64,000 bases of DNA from Firmicutes bacterium OM04-13BH (GTDB lineage Bacteria; Bacillota; Clostridia; Lachnospirales; Lachnospiraceae): the NCBI GenBank assembly GCA_003481745.1, contig QULP01000012.1, positions 36,799-100,798 of the forward strand. Reading direction: 5' to 3'. Position 1 is the stretch's first letter. The number at the start of each line of letters is the position of its first letter. Below the pieces are notes generated by a model. That model did not search any database, was not told where the DNA came from, and saw only the letters and a list, made by a program, of their open reading frames with translations. A program made the translations under genes and the position numbers. This document shows positions 16,772-24,482 of this stretch, piece after piece.

Positions 16772-16808
16772 AGGGGTCTTGTACAAAATTGTACAGGACC
16801 TCTTATTT
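16772..16808 (+). terminator. Terminator between the two NlpC/P60 genes
   Basis: AGGGGTCTTGTAC (16772-16784) pairs with GTACAGGACCTCT (16791-16803) across a short AT loop, then TTATTTGTT. The T-tract is imperfect. Confidence 0.75.
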
Positions 16809-16831
16809 GTTACAAAAATTTAAAGTTATGC

Positions 16832-16860
16832 TTGCTAATGTAATAATTTTGTGATATCAT
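16832..16860 (+). promoter_or_regulatory. SigA-type promoter of the second NlpC/P60 gene
   Basis: TTGCTA (16832-16837), a 17-bp spacer and TATCAT (16855-16860). An in-frame ATG at 16859 overlaps the -10 box, so the real start is ATG 16910. Confidence 0.7.
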
Positions 16861-16909
16861 GTTCAAGGTAATATTGTCTCAGAAAGAAAATGTGAGGTAC
16901 ATAATATAT

Positions 16910-18289
16910 ATGAAAAAAAGATTTCTTTGTCTCAGTCTTATTTTTGCTCTTGCAGTCACACAGGTTATGCCGGTAGCTGCATCCAGAAAAGAGGAAGTTC
17001 AGACTGAAAAAGCAAATACAGAAAGTAAATTATCTGCAGCGGAAAGCAAAGAAGCAGAACTGGAACAACAGAAAGAAGAATTATTAGGAGAAATTAATTC
17101 TCTTGACCAGAGTCTGGTAAAAACACTGGCAGAAATTGAAATCTTAAAGGGTGAGATTTCAGATAAAGAAGATTCTATAGAAGAAACAAAAGAAAAACTT
17201 GCAGAATCTGAAGCAGAGCGTGATGAACAGTACGCAGCCATGAAAAAAAGAATTCAGTATCTTTATGAGAATGGTGGAAGTGGTGCATGGGCACAGATGC
17301 TTTTAGAGTCCAGCAATATCACAGACTTATTAAGTAAAGCAGAGTACACAGAAAAGATGTATCAGTTTGACAGAGATGAACTCTCTAAAATGAAAAATGT
17401 TGTAGAACAGGTAACATCTCTTGGAAATCAGTTAGAAGAAGAAAAAGGCGAGTTAGAACAGATGAAACAGGCTCAGGAAGAGCAGCAGGAAAATCTGGAA
17501 AACGAACTGGAAAAGAAAAAAGCAACAGCTTCTGACTATGAAAATCAGATTTCTGAAGTAAAAGCTCAGGCTGCTGAATATAGAAAATTAATTGAACAGC
17601 AGAATGCAGAACTGAAGAAAATACAGGAAGAAGAAGCAAGAAAAGCAGAAGAGGCAAGAAAAGCCGCTGAAGCAAAAGCTGCCGAAGAAGCTGCTAAGAA
17701 GAAAGCCGCAGAAGCTGCCGCAGCAGCAAAAGCAGAGGCTGCAAAGAAAGCTGCAAGTACAAGTAAGAGCAACAGCTCTTCTAATACAAGCAGTGCTTCT
17801 GGAAGCCAGTCCTCTAATACAGGTGCTTCTAATACAACAACTGAAACAACAATTGTACCGGAAGAAAATACTACAGTAGATGAAACTTATGAAGAAGAGA
17901 CTACAACTTCTTCAGGAAGTACTTCCAGTGCAAGTGGAGATGCAGTCGTTTCTTATGCAAGCCAGTTTATCGGAAATCCGTATGTCTATGGTGGAAACAG
18001 CTTAACAAACGGAATTGACTGTTCTGGATTTGTACAGCAGGTATTTGCACACTTTGGATACAGCCTGCCACGTACCAGTGATGCACAGGCTGGTTCAGGA
18101 AGAGGAATTACCTATTCTGAATCCCGTGCCGGAGATATCATTGTATATTCCGGACATGTAGCAATCCTTACCGGAGACGGCGGAATTGTACATGCTTCCA
18201 ACAGCAAACCATATCCACAGGGCGGAATTAAATATTCATCTAATGCGCTTTACAGACCATACATTGCAGTCAGACGTATTGTAGAGTAA
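16910..18289 (+). CDS. Secreted PcsB-like NlpC/P60 peptidoglycan hydrolase (copy 2)
   Basis: A 459-aa paralog of the preceding protein with the same layout: signal peptide, coiled coil, Ala/Glu/Lys helix, Ser/Thr linker and a nearly identical C-terminal NlpC/P60 domain (DCSGF, GHVAIL, IVHASN). The catalytic domains differ at only a few positions. The linker is shorter, lacks the 12-residue repeats and contains TTTETTIVPEENTT. The ATG at 16910 leaves a standard signal peptide and lies after a GAGG motif. It has its own promoter and terminator, so the pair can be regulated separately. It arose by tandem duplication. Confidence 0.92.
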   Translation: MKKRFLCLSLIFALAVTQVMPVAASRKEEVQTEKANTESKLSAAESKEAELEQQKEELLGEINSLDQSLVKTLAEIEILKGEISDKEDSIEETKEKLAESEAERDEQYAAMKKRIQYLYENGGSGAWAQMLLESSNITDLLSKAEYTEKMYQFDRDELSKMKNVVEQVTSLGNQLEEEKGELEQMKQAQEEQQENLENELEKKKATASDYENQISEVKAQAAEYRKLIEQQNAELKKIQEEEARKAEEARKAAEAKAAEEAAKKKAAEAAAAAKAEAAKKAASTSKSNSSSNTSSASGSQSSNTGASNTTTETTIVPEENTTVDETYEEETTTSSGSTSSASGDAVVSYASQFIGNPYVYGGNSLTNGIDCSGFVQQVFAHFGYSLPRTSDAQAGSGRGITYSESRAGDIIVYSGHVAILTGDGGIVHASNSKPYPQGGIKYSSNALYRPYIAVRRIVE

Positions 18290-18318
18290 GAAAAATACAT
18301 AGATTGAGAGATAGAAAA

Positions 18319-18354
18319 GGGATTTATACATTCGTTTGTATAAATCTCTTTTTT
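18319..18354 (+). terminator. Terminator after NlpC/P60 copy 2
   Basis: GGGATTTATACA (18319-18330) pairs with TGTATAAATCTC (18337-18348) around a TTCGT-containing loop, followed by TTTTTT. Confidence 0.9.
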
Positions 18355-18377
18355 GATTCATAAATAAAAAATTTTTT

Positions 18378-18425
18378 GCGTGTTGCAAGTGGAAACTCAC
18401 TGCCTTTAGGTGACGAGTAGTTGAC
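18378..18425 (+). mobile_element. Possible right-end remnant of an IS200/IS605-type element
   Basis: The stretch with AACTCACTGCCTTTAGGTGA and GAGTAGTTGAC resembles the 3' end of IS605-family elements, where a hairpin with a CCTTTAGG loop precedes a TTxAC terminus. No tnpA or tnpB reading frame is nearby, so it would be an orphan end. The resemblance is from memory and the stem is imperfect. Confidence 0.25.
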
Positions 18426-18557
18426 TGGAAAATATATAATAGAATAAAAAAGTCAAAATAGTAAAGTTTTAAGTAAAATTTTTGAAAGCATCTTAAAAAA
18501 AATTGCATTATAATAAACTTAAACGAAAAAGGTTTAAATAATAAGGAGCGAATGAAA

Positions 18558-20933
18558 ATGGGATTGGAAAAATATGTATTAAATGGAAATCCAATGTGCT
18601 GTGCGGCAAATGTAGTAAGCGGTGAACATTATCGAATTTCAATGTTGACCACTGCGTTAGTACGCTTAGAATATAGTGAAAATGGAGAATTTGAAGACCG
18701 TCCGACACAGATGGTAGTGAATCGTGATTTTGCACCGACAGAATTTAAAGTAAGTGATGTAAATGGCGAACTTCATATTTACACAAAAGATTTAGAAATT
18801 CATTATGATAAGAAAGAGTTTACTCCGGGAGGCTTAATGATTCGTGTAGCCGGAGGAAAATCCAATGAAAGAGTGTGGCATTATGGAGAAGCACCAAGAG
18901 ATTTGCTTGGAACTGCTCGTACGTTAGATGAAGCAGATGGAGCCATTCCATTAGAACATGGAATCTTATCAAAAAATGGATTTTCTTTAATTGATGATTC
19001 TAAGACAATGGCATTGAAGTCAGATGGAACAGTGGAGCCTAGAGTCGGAAATAAGAAAGATATTTATTTCTTTGGATATGGACACCGCTATCTGGAATGT
19101 CTGAAAGATTTCTATTATTTATGTGGAGAGACGCCATTACTTCCAAGATATACATTTGGAAACTGGTGGAGTCGTTATCATCGCTATACAGAAACCGAAT
19201 ATAAAGACTTAATTGAGCGGTTTGAAAGAGAAGAAATTCCATTTTCCGTGGCGGTTGTGGATATGGACTGGCATCTGGTAGATGATGTAGACCCGATTTA
19301 TGGAAGTGGCTGGACAGGCTATACCTGGAATAAGAAATTTTTCCCAAATCCGAAGGAATTTATGGGATGGCTGCATGAGCATCACATGAAAATTACATTA
19401 AATGTACATCCGGCAGATGGAATCCGTGCTTATGAGGATGCTTATGAGAGAGTTGCAACAAAGATGGGAATGGATCCGGAAAAGAAAGAACCGGTATTGT
19501 TTGATGTGACAGACCCGAAATTTATGGAAGTATATTTTGAAGAATTACATCATCCGATGGAAGAAGAGGGTGTTGATTTCTGGTGGGTAGACTGGCAGCA
19601 GGGAACGGTAACAAAAGTTCCGGGACTTGACCCGTTGTGGATGCTCAATCATTATCATTATCTGGATAATAAATGGAAAGGCACAAGACCGCTGACATTT
19701 TCCAGATATGCAGGACCTGGAAGCCACCGTTATCCGATTGGATTTTCAGGGGATACGGTGATTACCTGGGAAAGTCTTCAGTTTCAGCCGTATTTTACAG
19801 CAAATGCGAGCAATATTGGTTATGGCTGGTGGAGTCATGATATCGGAGGTCATATGATGGGATATCGTGATGATGAACTGACCGCAAGATGGGTACAGCT
19901 TGGTGTATTTTCTCCGATTAATCGTCTGCATAGTACAGATAATCCATTTAATGGAAAAGAACCATGGAAATATAATAAGATTGTAGAATCTGTTATGAAA
20001 GCGTTCTTAAAACTGCGACATGCGCTTGTCCCGTATCTGTATACCATGAATTACTGTGCCAATAAAGAGGGCAAACCGCTTGTTATGCCAATGTATTATT
20101 TAGAGCCGGAGAGAGAAGAAGCTTATCAGGTACCGAATAATTATTATTTTGGCAGTGAACTTATGGTTTCTCCGATTACAGAGAAAATAGATACAAAAAC
20201 TCAGCTTGGAAAAGCAAAGACATGGCTTCCATCCGGAGTCTGGTACGACTTCTTTAATGGAAGAAAATATGAGGGTGGACGTATGGTTCAATTGTTCCGT
20301 GGAATCGAAGAAATTCCGGTACTGGCAAGAGAAGGTGCAATTGTTCCACTGAAAAATATGGAAGTATTTGATAATGACACGGATAATCCAAAATCTTTGG
20401 AAATAAAAATTTTCCCTGGAAAGACCGGAAGTTTTACTTTATGGGAAGATGAAGGAGACAGTGTAGAAGAAAGCTGGGTAGAAACAAAGCTGGAAAAAGC
20501 ACAGGAAGAAGGGAAAGACTGCTTTATCATTCACACTCCACAGGGAAATACAGAGGTACTTCCAGAAAAACGATGCTGGAAACTGGATTTTGTAAAAATA
20601 AAGGAAAATACAGTAAGCGTGCTGGTAGATGGAAAAGAGACGGCATATAAAGCAACAGTAGAGAAAAATGGTATGTGTATAGAAATAACAGAAGTGCCGG
20701 TAAATGCAGAGATAAAAGTAGTATTTGAAAATCCAATCGAAGAAAGTTTGGCAGACCTTGCCCAGGAAGCTTATGCGATTTTAGAAAAAGCACAGATTTC
20801 TTATAATTTAAAATCAGATTTGTATGAGATTATCAAAGAACAGCAAAAAGGAGCGATTGCAACATTAGCTTCAATGGAATTAGAACCGGCAATGTTTGGA
20901 GCACTGTGCGAGATTTTAACAGCAGAAAAATAA
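18558..20933 (+). CDS. GH31 family alpha-glycosidase (alpha-glucosidase/xylosidase-like)
   Basis: A 791-aa cytoplasmic glycoside hydrolase with an N-terminal beta domain, the GH31 (beta/alpha)8 barrel and C-terminal beta domains. The nucleophile is expected at Asp345 in WWVDWQQG and the acid/base at Asp399 in GFSGDT. Other GH31 marks are DMDWH, FSRYAGPGSHRYPIGF and the SHDIGGH region. Substrate cannot be read from sequence; alpha-glucosides, isomaltose or alpha-xylosides are all possible. No signal peptide means it acts on imported oligosaccharides. I prefer ATG 18558 (GGAG 9 bp upstream) over 18552. It stands alone apart from a sugar acetyltransferase downstream. Confidence 0.9.
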   Translation: MGLEKYVLNGNPMCCAANVVSGEHYRISMLTTALVRLEYSENGEFEDRPTQMVVNRDFAPTEFKVSDVNGELHIYTKDLEIHYDKKEFTPGGLMIRVAGGKSNERVWHYGEAPRDLLGTARTLDEADGAIPLEHGILSKNGFSLIDDSKTMALKSDGTVEPRVGNKKDIYFFGYGHRYLECLKDFYYLCGETPLLPRYTFGNWWSRYHRYTETEYKDLIERFEREEIPFSVAVVDMDWHLVDDVDPIYGSGWTGYTWNKKFFPNPKEFMGWLHEHHMKITLNVHPADGIRAYEDAYERVATKMGMDPEKKEPVLFDVTDPKFMEVYFEELHHPMEEEGVDFWWVDWQQGTVTKVPGLDPLWMLNHYHYLDNKWKGTRPLTFSRYAGPGSHRYPIGFSGDTVITWESLQFQPYFTANASNIGYGWWSHDIGGHMMGYRDDELTARWVQLGVFSPINRLHSTDNPFNGKEPWKYNKIVESVMKAFLKLRHALVPYLYTMNYCANKEGKPLVMPMYYLEPEREEAYQVPNNYYFGSELMVSPITEKIDTKTQLGKAKTWLPSGVWYDFFNGRKYEGGRMVQLFRGIEEIPVLAREGAIVPLKNMEVFDNDTDNPKSLEIKIFPGKTGSFTLWEDEGDSVEESWVETKLEKAQEEGKDCFIIHTPQGNTEVLPEKRCWKLDFVKIKENTVSVLVDGKETAYKATVEKNGMCIEITEVPVNAEIKVVFENPIEESLADLAQEAYAILEKAQISYNLKSDLYEIIKEQQKGAIATLASMELEPAMFGALCEILTAEK

Positions 20934-20945
20934 AAGAGAAATAAA

Positions 20946-20974
20946 TTGTTTTTTGTATGCCGTTCTCTTATAAT
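20946..20974 (+). promoter_or_regulatory. SigA promoter of the acetyltransferase gene
   Basis: TTGTTT (20946-20951), exactly 17 bp, then TATAAT (20969-20974). It overlaps the upstream TTG that would extend the coding frame and so supports the start at 21006. Confidence 0.8.
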
Positions 20975-21005
20975 AAAAGCAGATAAACGAAAGGACAGAT
21001 TTTTT

Positions 21006-21608
21006 ATGGCAATGAAAGATAAGATGCATACAGGAGAATTGTATCTTCCAGGGGACGAGGAAATCTTAAAAGAACAGAAAAAATGTCAGGAACGCTTGTA
21101 TGAGTTTAATCAGACCCGCCCGTCAGAGGGAGAAAAACGTCAGCAGATGTTAAAAGAGATGTTTGCGGAACTTGGCGAAAACTGTTATATTGAACCACCA
21201 TTTCATGCAAACTTTGGTGGTCGTCATGTTCATTTTGGAAATAATGTGTATGCAAATTTTAACTTTACTGCAGTAGATGACACCCATATCTATGTTGGAG
21301 ATTATACCATGTTTGGACCAAATGTTACACTTGCGACAGCGGGACATCCGATTTTACCGGAACTTCGCAAGCAGGCTTATCAGTATAATATGCCAATTCA
21401 TATCGGAAGAAACTGCTGGCTTGGGAGCGGTGTCTGTGTAATGCCGGGAGTAACAATTGGAGACAATACAGTAATTGGTGCCGGAAGTGTAGTAACCAAA
21501 GATATTCCGGCAAATGTGGTTGCTTATGGAATACCGTGTAAGGTGATAAGAGAAATCAATGAGCATGACAAGGAATATTATTTCAAAGATCGGAAAATAG
21601 AGCTGTAA
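21006..21608 (+). CDS. Maltose/galactoside O-acetyltransferase family (LacA/Maa-like)
   Basis: A 200-aa left-handed beta-helix acetyltransferase that moves acetyl from acetyl-CoA to a sugar hydroxyl. Visible are the N-terminal maltose-acetyltransferase region (MKDKMHTGELYLPGDEEI) and hexapeptide repeats. The catalytic His is expected in TAGHPI and the C-terminal loop is VTIGDNTVIGAGSVVTKDIPANVVAYGIPCK. Its length is normal. The ATG at 21006 follows AAAGGA and its promoter lies just upstream. Such enzymes detoxify non-metabolised sugars, which fits the GH31 neighbour, but the true acceptor is unknown. Confidence 0.92.
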   Translation: MAMKDKMHTGELYLPGDEEILKEQKKCQERLYEFNQTRPSEGEKRQQMLKEMFAELGENCYIEPPFHANFGGRHVHFGNNVYANFNFTAVDDTHIYVGDYTMFGPNVTLATAGHPILPELRKQAYQYNMPIHIGRNCWLGSGVCVMPGVTIGDNTVIGAGSVVTKDIPANVVAYGIPCKVIREINEHDKEYYFKDRKIEL

Positions 21609-21617
21609 TCATTATTC

Positions 21618-21645
21618 GAGGAGACCAAAAGTCTCCTCTTTTTAT
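21618..21645 (+). terminator. Bidirectional terminator between acetyltransferase and thiM
   Basis: GAGGAGAC (21618-21625) and GTCTCCTC (21631-21638) form a perfect 8-bp stem with CAAAA loop, followed by TTTTTATT. It lies between two converging genes. Confidence 0.9.
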
Positions 21646-22463
21646 TAATACACGATTGTTTTTGCAAGTGAATCTCGTTTTGCTTCGGTCAACTGATAGA
21701 AGGAATCCAATAGCTGAACCTGAAAAGACCCAGGAGCCATTGTCTTTTTCGCAGCGAGTTCTCCGGCAATTCCAAATTCAACAGTCGAAGTCAGAGCAGC
21801 GTTAAAAGCATTTGAGGCAGAAGCAAGATAGGAAGCACAGACCATCCCAAGCATACAGCCGGTTCCAGTAATATTTGCCATAGCGGGTGAACCATTTTGG
21901 ACAAAGAAACACTCATATTTTGATACAATCATGTCTTCTTTTCCGGTGATGAGAAAAACTGTATTCCATTCATCGGCTTTTTTCTGAAAGAGTTTGGTCA
22001 GTCTATTTCGATTTTCGTCGGTGATGGAATCTTTTTCTCCGGCGTCGATTCCGACAGCGTGGGATTCTTCCTCTATCATGGCAAGCAGTTCTGACATATT
22101 TCCCTTTAAAACAGAAGGAACATGAATTTCCAGTAATTCTTTTGCAAAATTTTTTCGAAGCGTACTGCATGCAGTGCCGACAAGGTCAAGAAGCACCGGA
22201 ATTTCTTTTTGTACCGCAGTCTTTAATGCAATCGGCATGGCTTCCATTCTTGCATCGGTAATATTTCCAAGATTTAAAGCAAGAACCTGTGCGGTGCTTG
22301 TAATTTCAGCGACTTCAAGCGGGTGTTCTGCCATAATCGGGCGTGCGCCGGAGGCAAGAACAATATTTGCACAGTCATGGATGGAAATTGGATTGGTAAT
22401 GCAGTGAATCAGGGGTTTAGTGAGTCGATTTTGTTCTTTTAGATTTTCTAACTTTTTTATCAT
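21645..22463 (-). CDS. thiM: Hydroxyethylthiazole kinase
   Basis: A 272-aa ThiM that phosphorylates 4-methyl-5-(2-hydroxyethyl)thiazole for thiamin salvage. Family marks are PLIHCITNPISIHDCAN and MAEHPLEV near the N-terminus, LLDLVGTACS, VLKGNMSE and the anion-hole motif NITGTGCMLG. The ATG at 22463 has GGAG upstream; a longer frame from 22505 would add unrelated residues. It overlaps the end of thiW by 47 bp, so the two genes are translated from one mRNA. The operon lies under a TPP riboswitch, giving repression when thiamin is plentiful. Confidence 0.95.
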   Translation of the reverse strand: MIKKLENLKEQNRLTKPLIHCITNPISIHDCANIVLASGARPIMAEHPLEVAEITSTAQVLALNLGNITDARMEAMPIALKTAVQKEIPVLLDLVGTACSTLRKNFAKELLEIHVPSVLKGNMSELLAMIEEESHAVGIDAGEKDSITDENRNRLTKLFQKKADEWNTVFLITGKEDMIVSKYECFFVQNGSPAMANITGTGCMLGMVCASYLASASNAFNAALTSTVEFGIAGELAAKKTMAPGSFQVQLLDSFYQLTEAKRDSLAKTIVY

Positions 22464-22980
22464 AAACTTTTGCTCCAAGATTTCTTTGAAACTCGGCAAG
22501 AACACCTGCCTGACTTAAGGTTTTTAAGAAGAACCAGGCAACTGTTCCGCCCATTGTCGTAGCAGCTAAAAACATTGGGGTATAGTAAAATGCGGTTAAA
22601 CCGCCTCTTCCCATAAGAATTGCCATAACAGGGTAAGAAACCAGAGAACCGATAATTCCGGTTCCAAAGATTTCACCTAAGACAGCGCAGATGATTTTAC
22701 CACCGGAAGCCCGATAAAAGACACCGGATAAAAATGCTCCAAATACGGCTCCGGTTAAGGCAAGCGGAGGAATTCCCATCATCATCATACGGATGATTCC
22801 GATTAAAGTTGCGCATAGAAGGGAATACCAGGGTCCAAGAAGCACGGAGCAGACAATGTTAATAAAATGTGCAGTCGGACACATTCCTTCGATTCTTAGA
22901 ATCGGAGAGATGACAACACCGATGGCAACTAACATGGCAAGCATAACCATGCGAAGTAAGTGAGAATGTTCTGTTTTCAT
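22417..22980 (-). CDS. thiW: ThiW, thiazole-precursor ECF transporter substrate component
   Basis: A 187-aa integral membrane protein with about five hydrophobic helices, matching ThiW. This S component is thought to import hydroxyethylthiazole with shared ECF energising subunits encoded elsewhere. Signature segments are the N-terminal LAMLVAIGVVISPILRIEGMCPTAHFINI and IIRMMMMGIPPLALTGAVFGAFLSG. The C-terminus is Lys/Arg-rich. RBS AAAGGA precedes the ATG at 22980. Its coupling to thiM and the riboswitch support the thiazole substrate; otherwise S-component specificity is hard to read. Confidence 0.92.
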   Translation of the reverse strand: MKTEHSHLLRMVMLAMLVAIGVVISPILRIEGMCPTAHFINIVCSVLLGPWYSLLCATLIGIIRMMMMGIPPLALTGAVFGAFLSGVFYRASGGKIICAVLGEIFGTGIIGSLVSYPVMAILMGRGGLTAFYYTPMFLAATTMGGTVAWFFLKTLSQAGVLAEFQRNLGAKVYDKKVRKSKRTKSTH

Positions 22981-23074
22981 AAAGCGTATCCTTTCTTTAT
23001 TTATAAAAATTTTTTGAATAAAGTAAAAATGCCCTGGATTTGGAAATCCGGAGCAGATATGGTTAAAATTATAA

Positions 23075-23166
23075 ATTCTTATGATTTCCTACGCTGGTAT
23101 TATCCAAATCAGGTGCGGTCGAAGCTAATATCTTCCTCTCAGCCTGTCACACAAGCTCCCGTATTG
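23075..23166 (-). ncRNA. TPP riboswitch (THI element)
   Basis: On the minus strand the conserved parts appear in order: ACGGGAGCTTG, GGCTGAGAGGAAG, CGACCGCACCTGATTTGGATAA and TACCAGCGTAGGAAA. This is a full THI-box core. It lies about 100 nt upstream of thiW. Downstream, a CCGGATTT/AAATCCAGG hairpin followed by GCATTTTT can act as a transcription terminator. Confidence 0.97.
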
Positions 23167-23210
23167 TTTCTACTTAAATCGTAAAAAGATTATCACAATA
23201 GAAATGTAAA

Positions 23211-23217
23211 GTCAACT
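23211..23217 (-). promoter_or_regulatory. Possible -35 region of the thiW-thiM promoter
   Basis: On the minus strand TTGACT is followed, 17 bp on, by TAATCT just before the riboswitch. It faces away from the alcohol dehydrogenase promoter, which overlaps it on the other strand. Confidence 0.45.
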
Positions 23218-23245
23218 TGTATTCTGAAAACACAGGTATTATACT
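23217..23245 (+). promoter_or_regulatory. SigA-type promoter of the alcohol dehydrogenase gene
   Basis: TTGTAT (23217-23222), a 17-bp spacer and TATACT (23240-23245), about 40 bp before the coding start. Confidence 0.75.
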
Positions 23246-23288
23246 TATAATAACTCAAAAAGTAAGAAAATAACAGGAGGATCAGAGG

Positions 23289-24467
23289 ATGTTTCACTTT
23301 AATTATTATGCACCCACACAGGTAGTATTTGGAAAAGACACAGAAGAAAAGACAGGAGAACTTGTAAAGGCACAAAACTGTAAAAAAGTTTTGATTCATT
23401 ACGGAAGTGGAAGTGTAAAACGGACGGGATTGTTAGACCGCGTAAAACAGGCATTGGAAAAAGAAAACCTTGCATATACAGAACTGGGCGGAGTGGTTCC
23501 GAATCCAAGACTTTCGCTTGTAAAGGAAGGAATTGAACTATGCAAAAAAGAAGGTGTTGATTTTATCCTGGCAGTCGGCGGAGGAAGTGTCATTGACTCT
23601 GCAAAGGCAATCGGATATGGAGTTGCAAATGGTGGTGATGTATGGGATTTTTATTCTCATAAAAGAAGTGCGGCAGGCTGTCTGCCAATCGGTGTTATTT
23701 TAACCATTTCAGCAACAGGAAGTGAGATGAGTGATTCTTCTGTTATCACAAATGAAGATGGATGGATTAAAACCGGATATCACAGTGAATACTGCCGTCC
23801 GAAGTTTGCGATTATGAATCCGGAACTGACTATGACGCTGCCGGATTATCAGACTGCATGCGGATGCACCGACATTTTAATGCATACAATGGAGCGTTAT
23901 TTTACCAAAGGGGAAAATATGGAGCTGACAGACAGCATTGCCGAAGCATTGATGCGTACAGTGATTGAAAATACAAAGATCTTAAAAGAAAATCCAAAAG
24001 ATTACAATGCCAGAGCTGAAGTAATGTGGGCAGGAAGTCTTTCTCATAACGGCTTAACCGGATGTGGAAACGGTGGAAATGATTTTGCAACACATGCACT
24101 GGAACATGAACTTGGCGGTATGTATGATGTGGCACATGGAGCAGGACTTGCAGCACTTTGGGGAAGCTGGGCCAGATATGTCTATAGAGAAATTCCAGAG
24201 CGTTTCCACAAATTTGCAGTGCGGGTAATGGGACTTGAAGATACCGGAGATGCAGAAGAGATGGCGATGCGTGGAATTGAAGCAATGGAGGCATTTTTCC
24301 GTGAAATAAAGATGCCGACCAATCTTCGTGAGCTGGGGCTGACTCCGAGTGAAGAAGAATTAAAAGAACTGGCACATAAATGCAGTTTAAATACAGGCGG
24401 ACATAAGGGCTCTGCAAAAGTATTATATGAGGCAGATATGCTGGCAATCTATGAAATGGCAAAATAA
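23289..24467 (+). CDS. Iron-containing alcohol dehydrogenase (butanol dehydrogenase/YqhD-like)
   Basis: A 392-aa group III alcohol dehydrogenase that reduces aldehydes with NAD(P)H. The nucleotide-binding GGGSVIDSAKAI is at about residues 96-107. Metal ligands are expected at Asp and His in the TDILMHTME and ALEHELGGMYDVAHGAGLA regions, which is the family signature. The N-terminal NYYAPTQVVFGKDTE is typical of BdhA/YqhD types, which prefer NADPH and broad aldehydes. The RBS is AGGAGGA. It likely serves fermentative redox balance or aldehyde detoxification. The stop lies 15 bp before the SulP start, so they may be cotranscribed. Confidence 0.92.
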   Translation: MFHFNYYAPTQVVFGKDTEEKTGELVKAQNCKKVLIHYGSGSVKRTGLLDRVKQALEKENLAYTELGGVVPNPRLSLVKEGIELCKKEGVDFILAVGGGSVIDSAKAIGYGVANGGDVWDFYSHKRSAAGCLPIGVILTISATGSEMSDSSVITNEDGWIKTGYHSEYCRPKFAIMNPELTMTLPDYQTACGCTDILMHTMERYFTKGENMELTDSIAEALMRTVIENTKILKENPKDYNARAEVMWAGSLSHNGLTGCGNGGNDFATHALEHELGGMYDVAHGAGLAALWGSWARYVYREIPERFHKFAVRVMGLEDTGDAEEMAMRGIEAMEAFFREIKMPTNLRELGLTPSEEELKELAHKCSLNTGGHKGSAKVLYEADMLAIYEMAK

Positions 24468-24482
24468 TAAGGAATGAAACGT

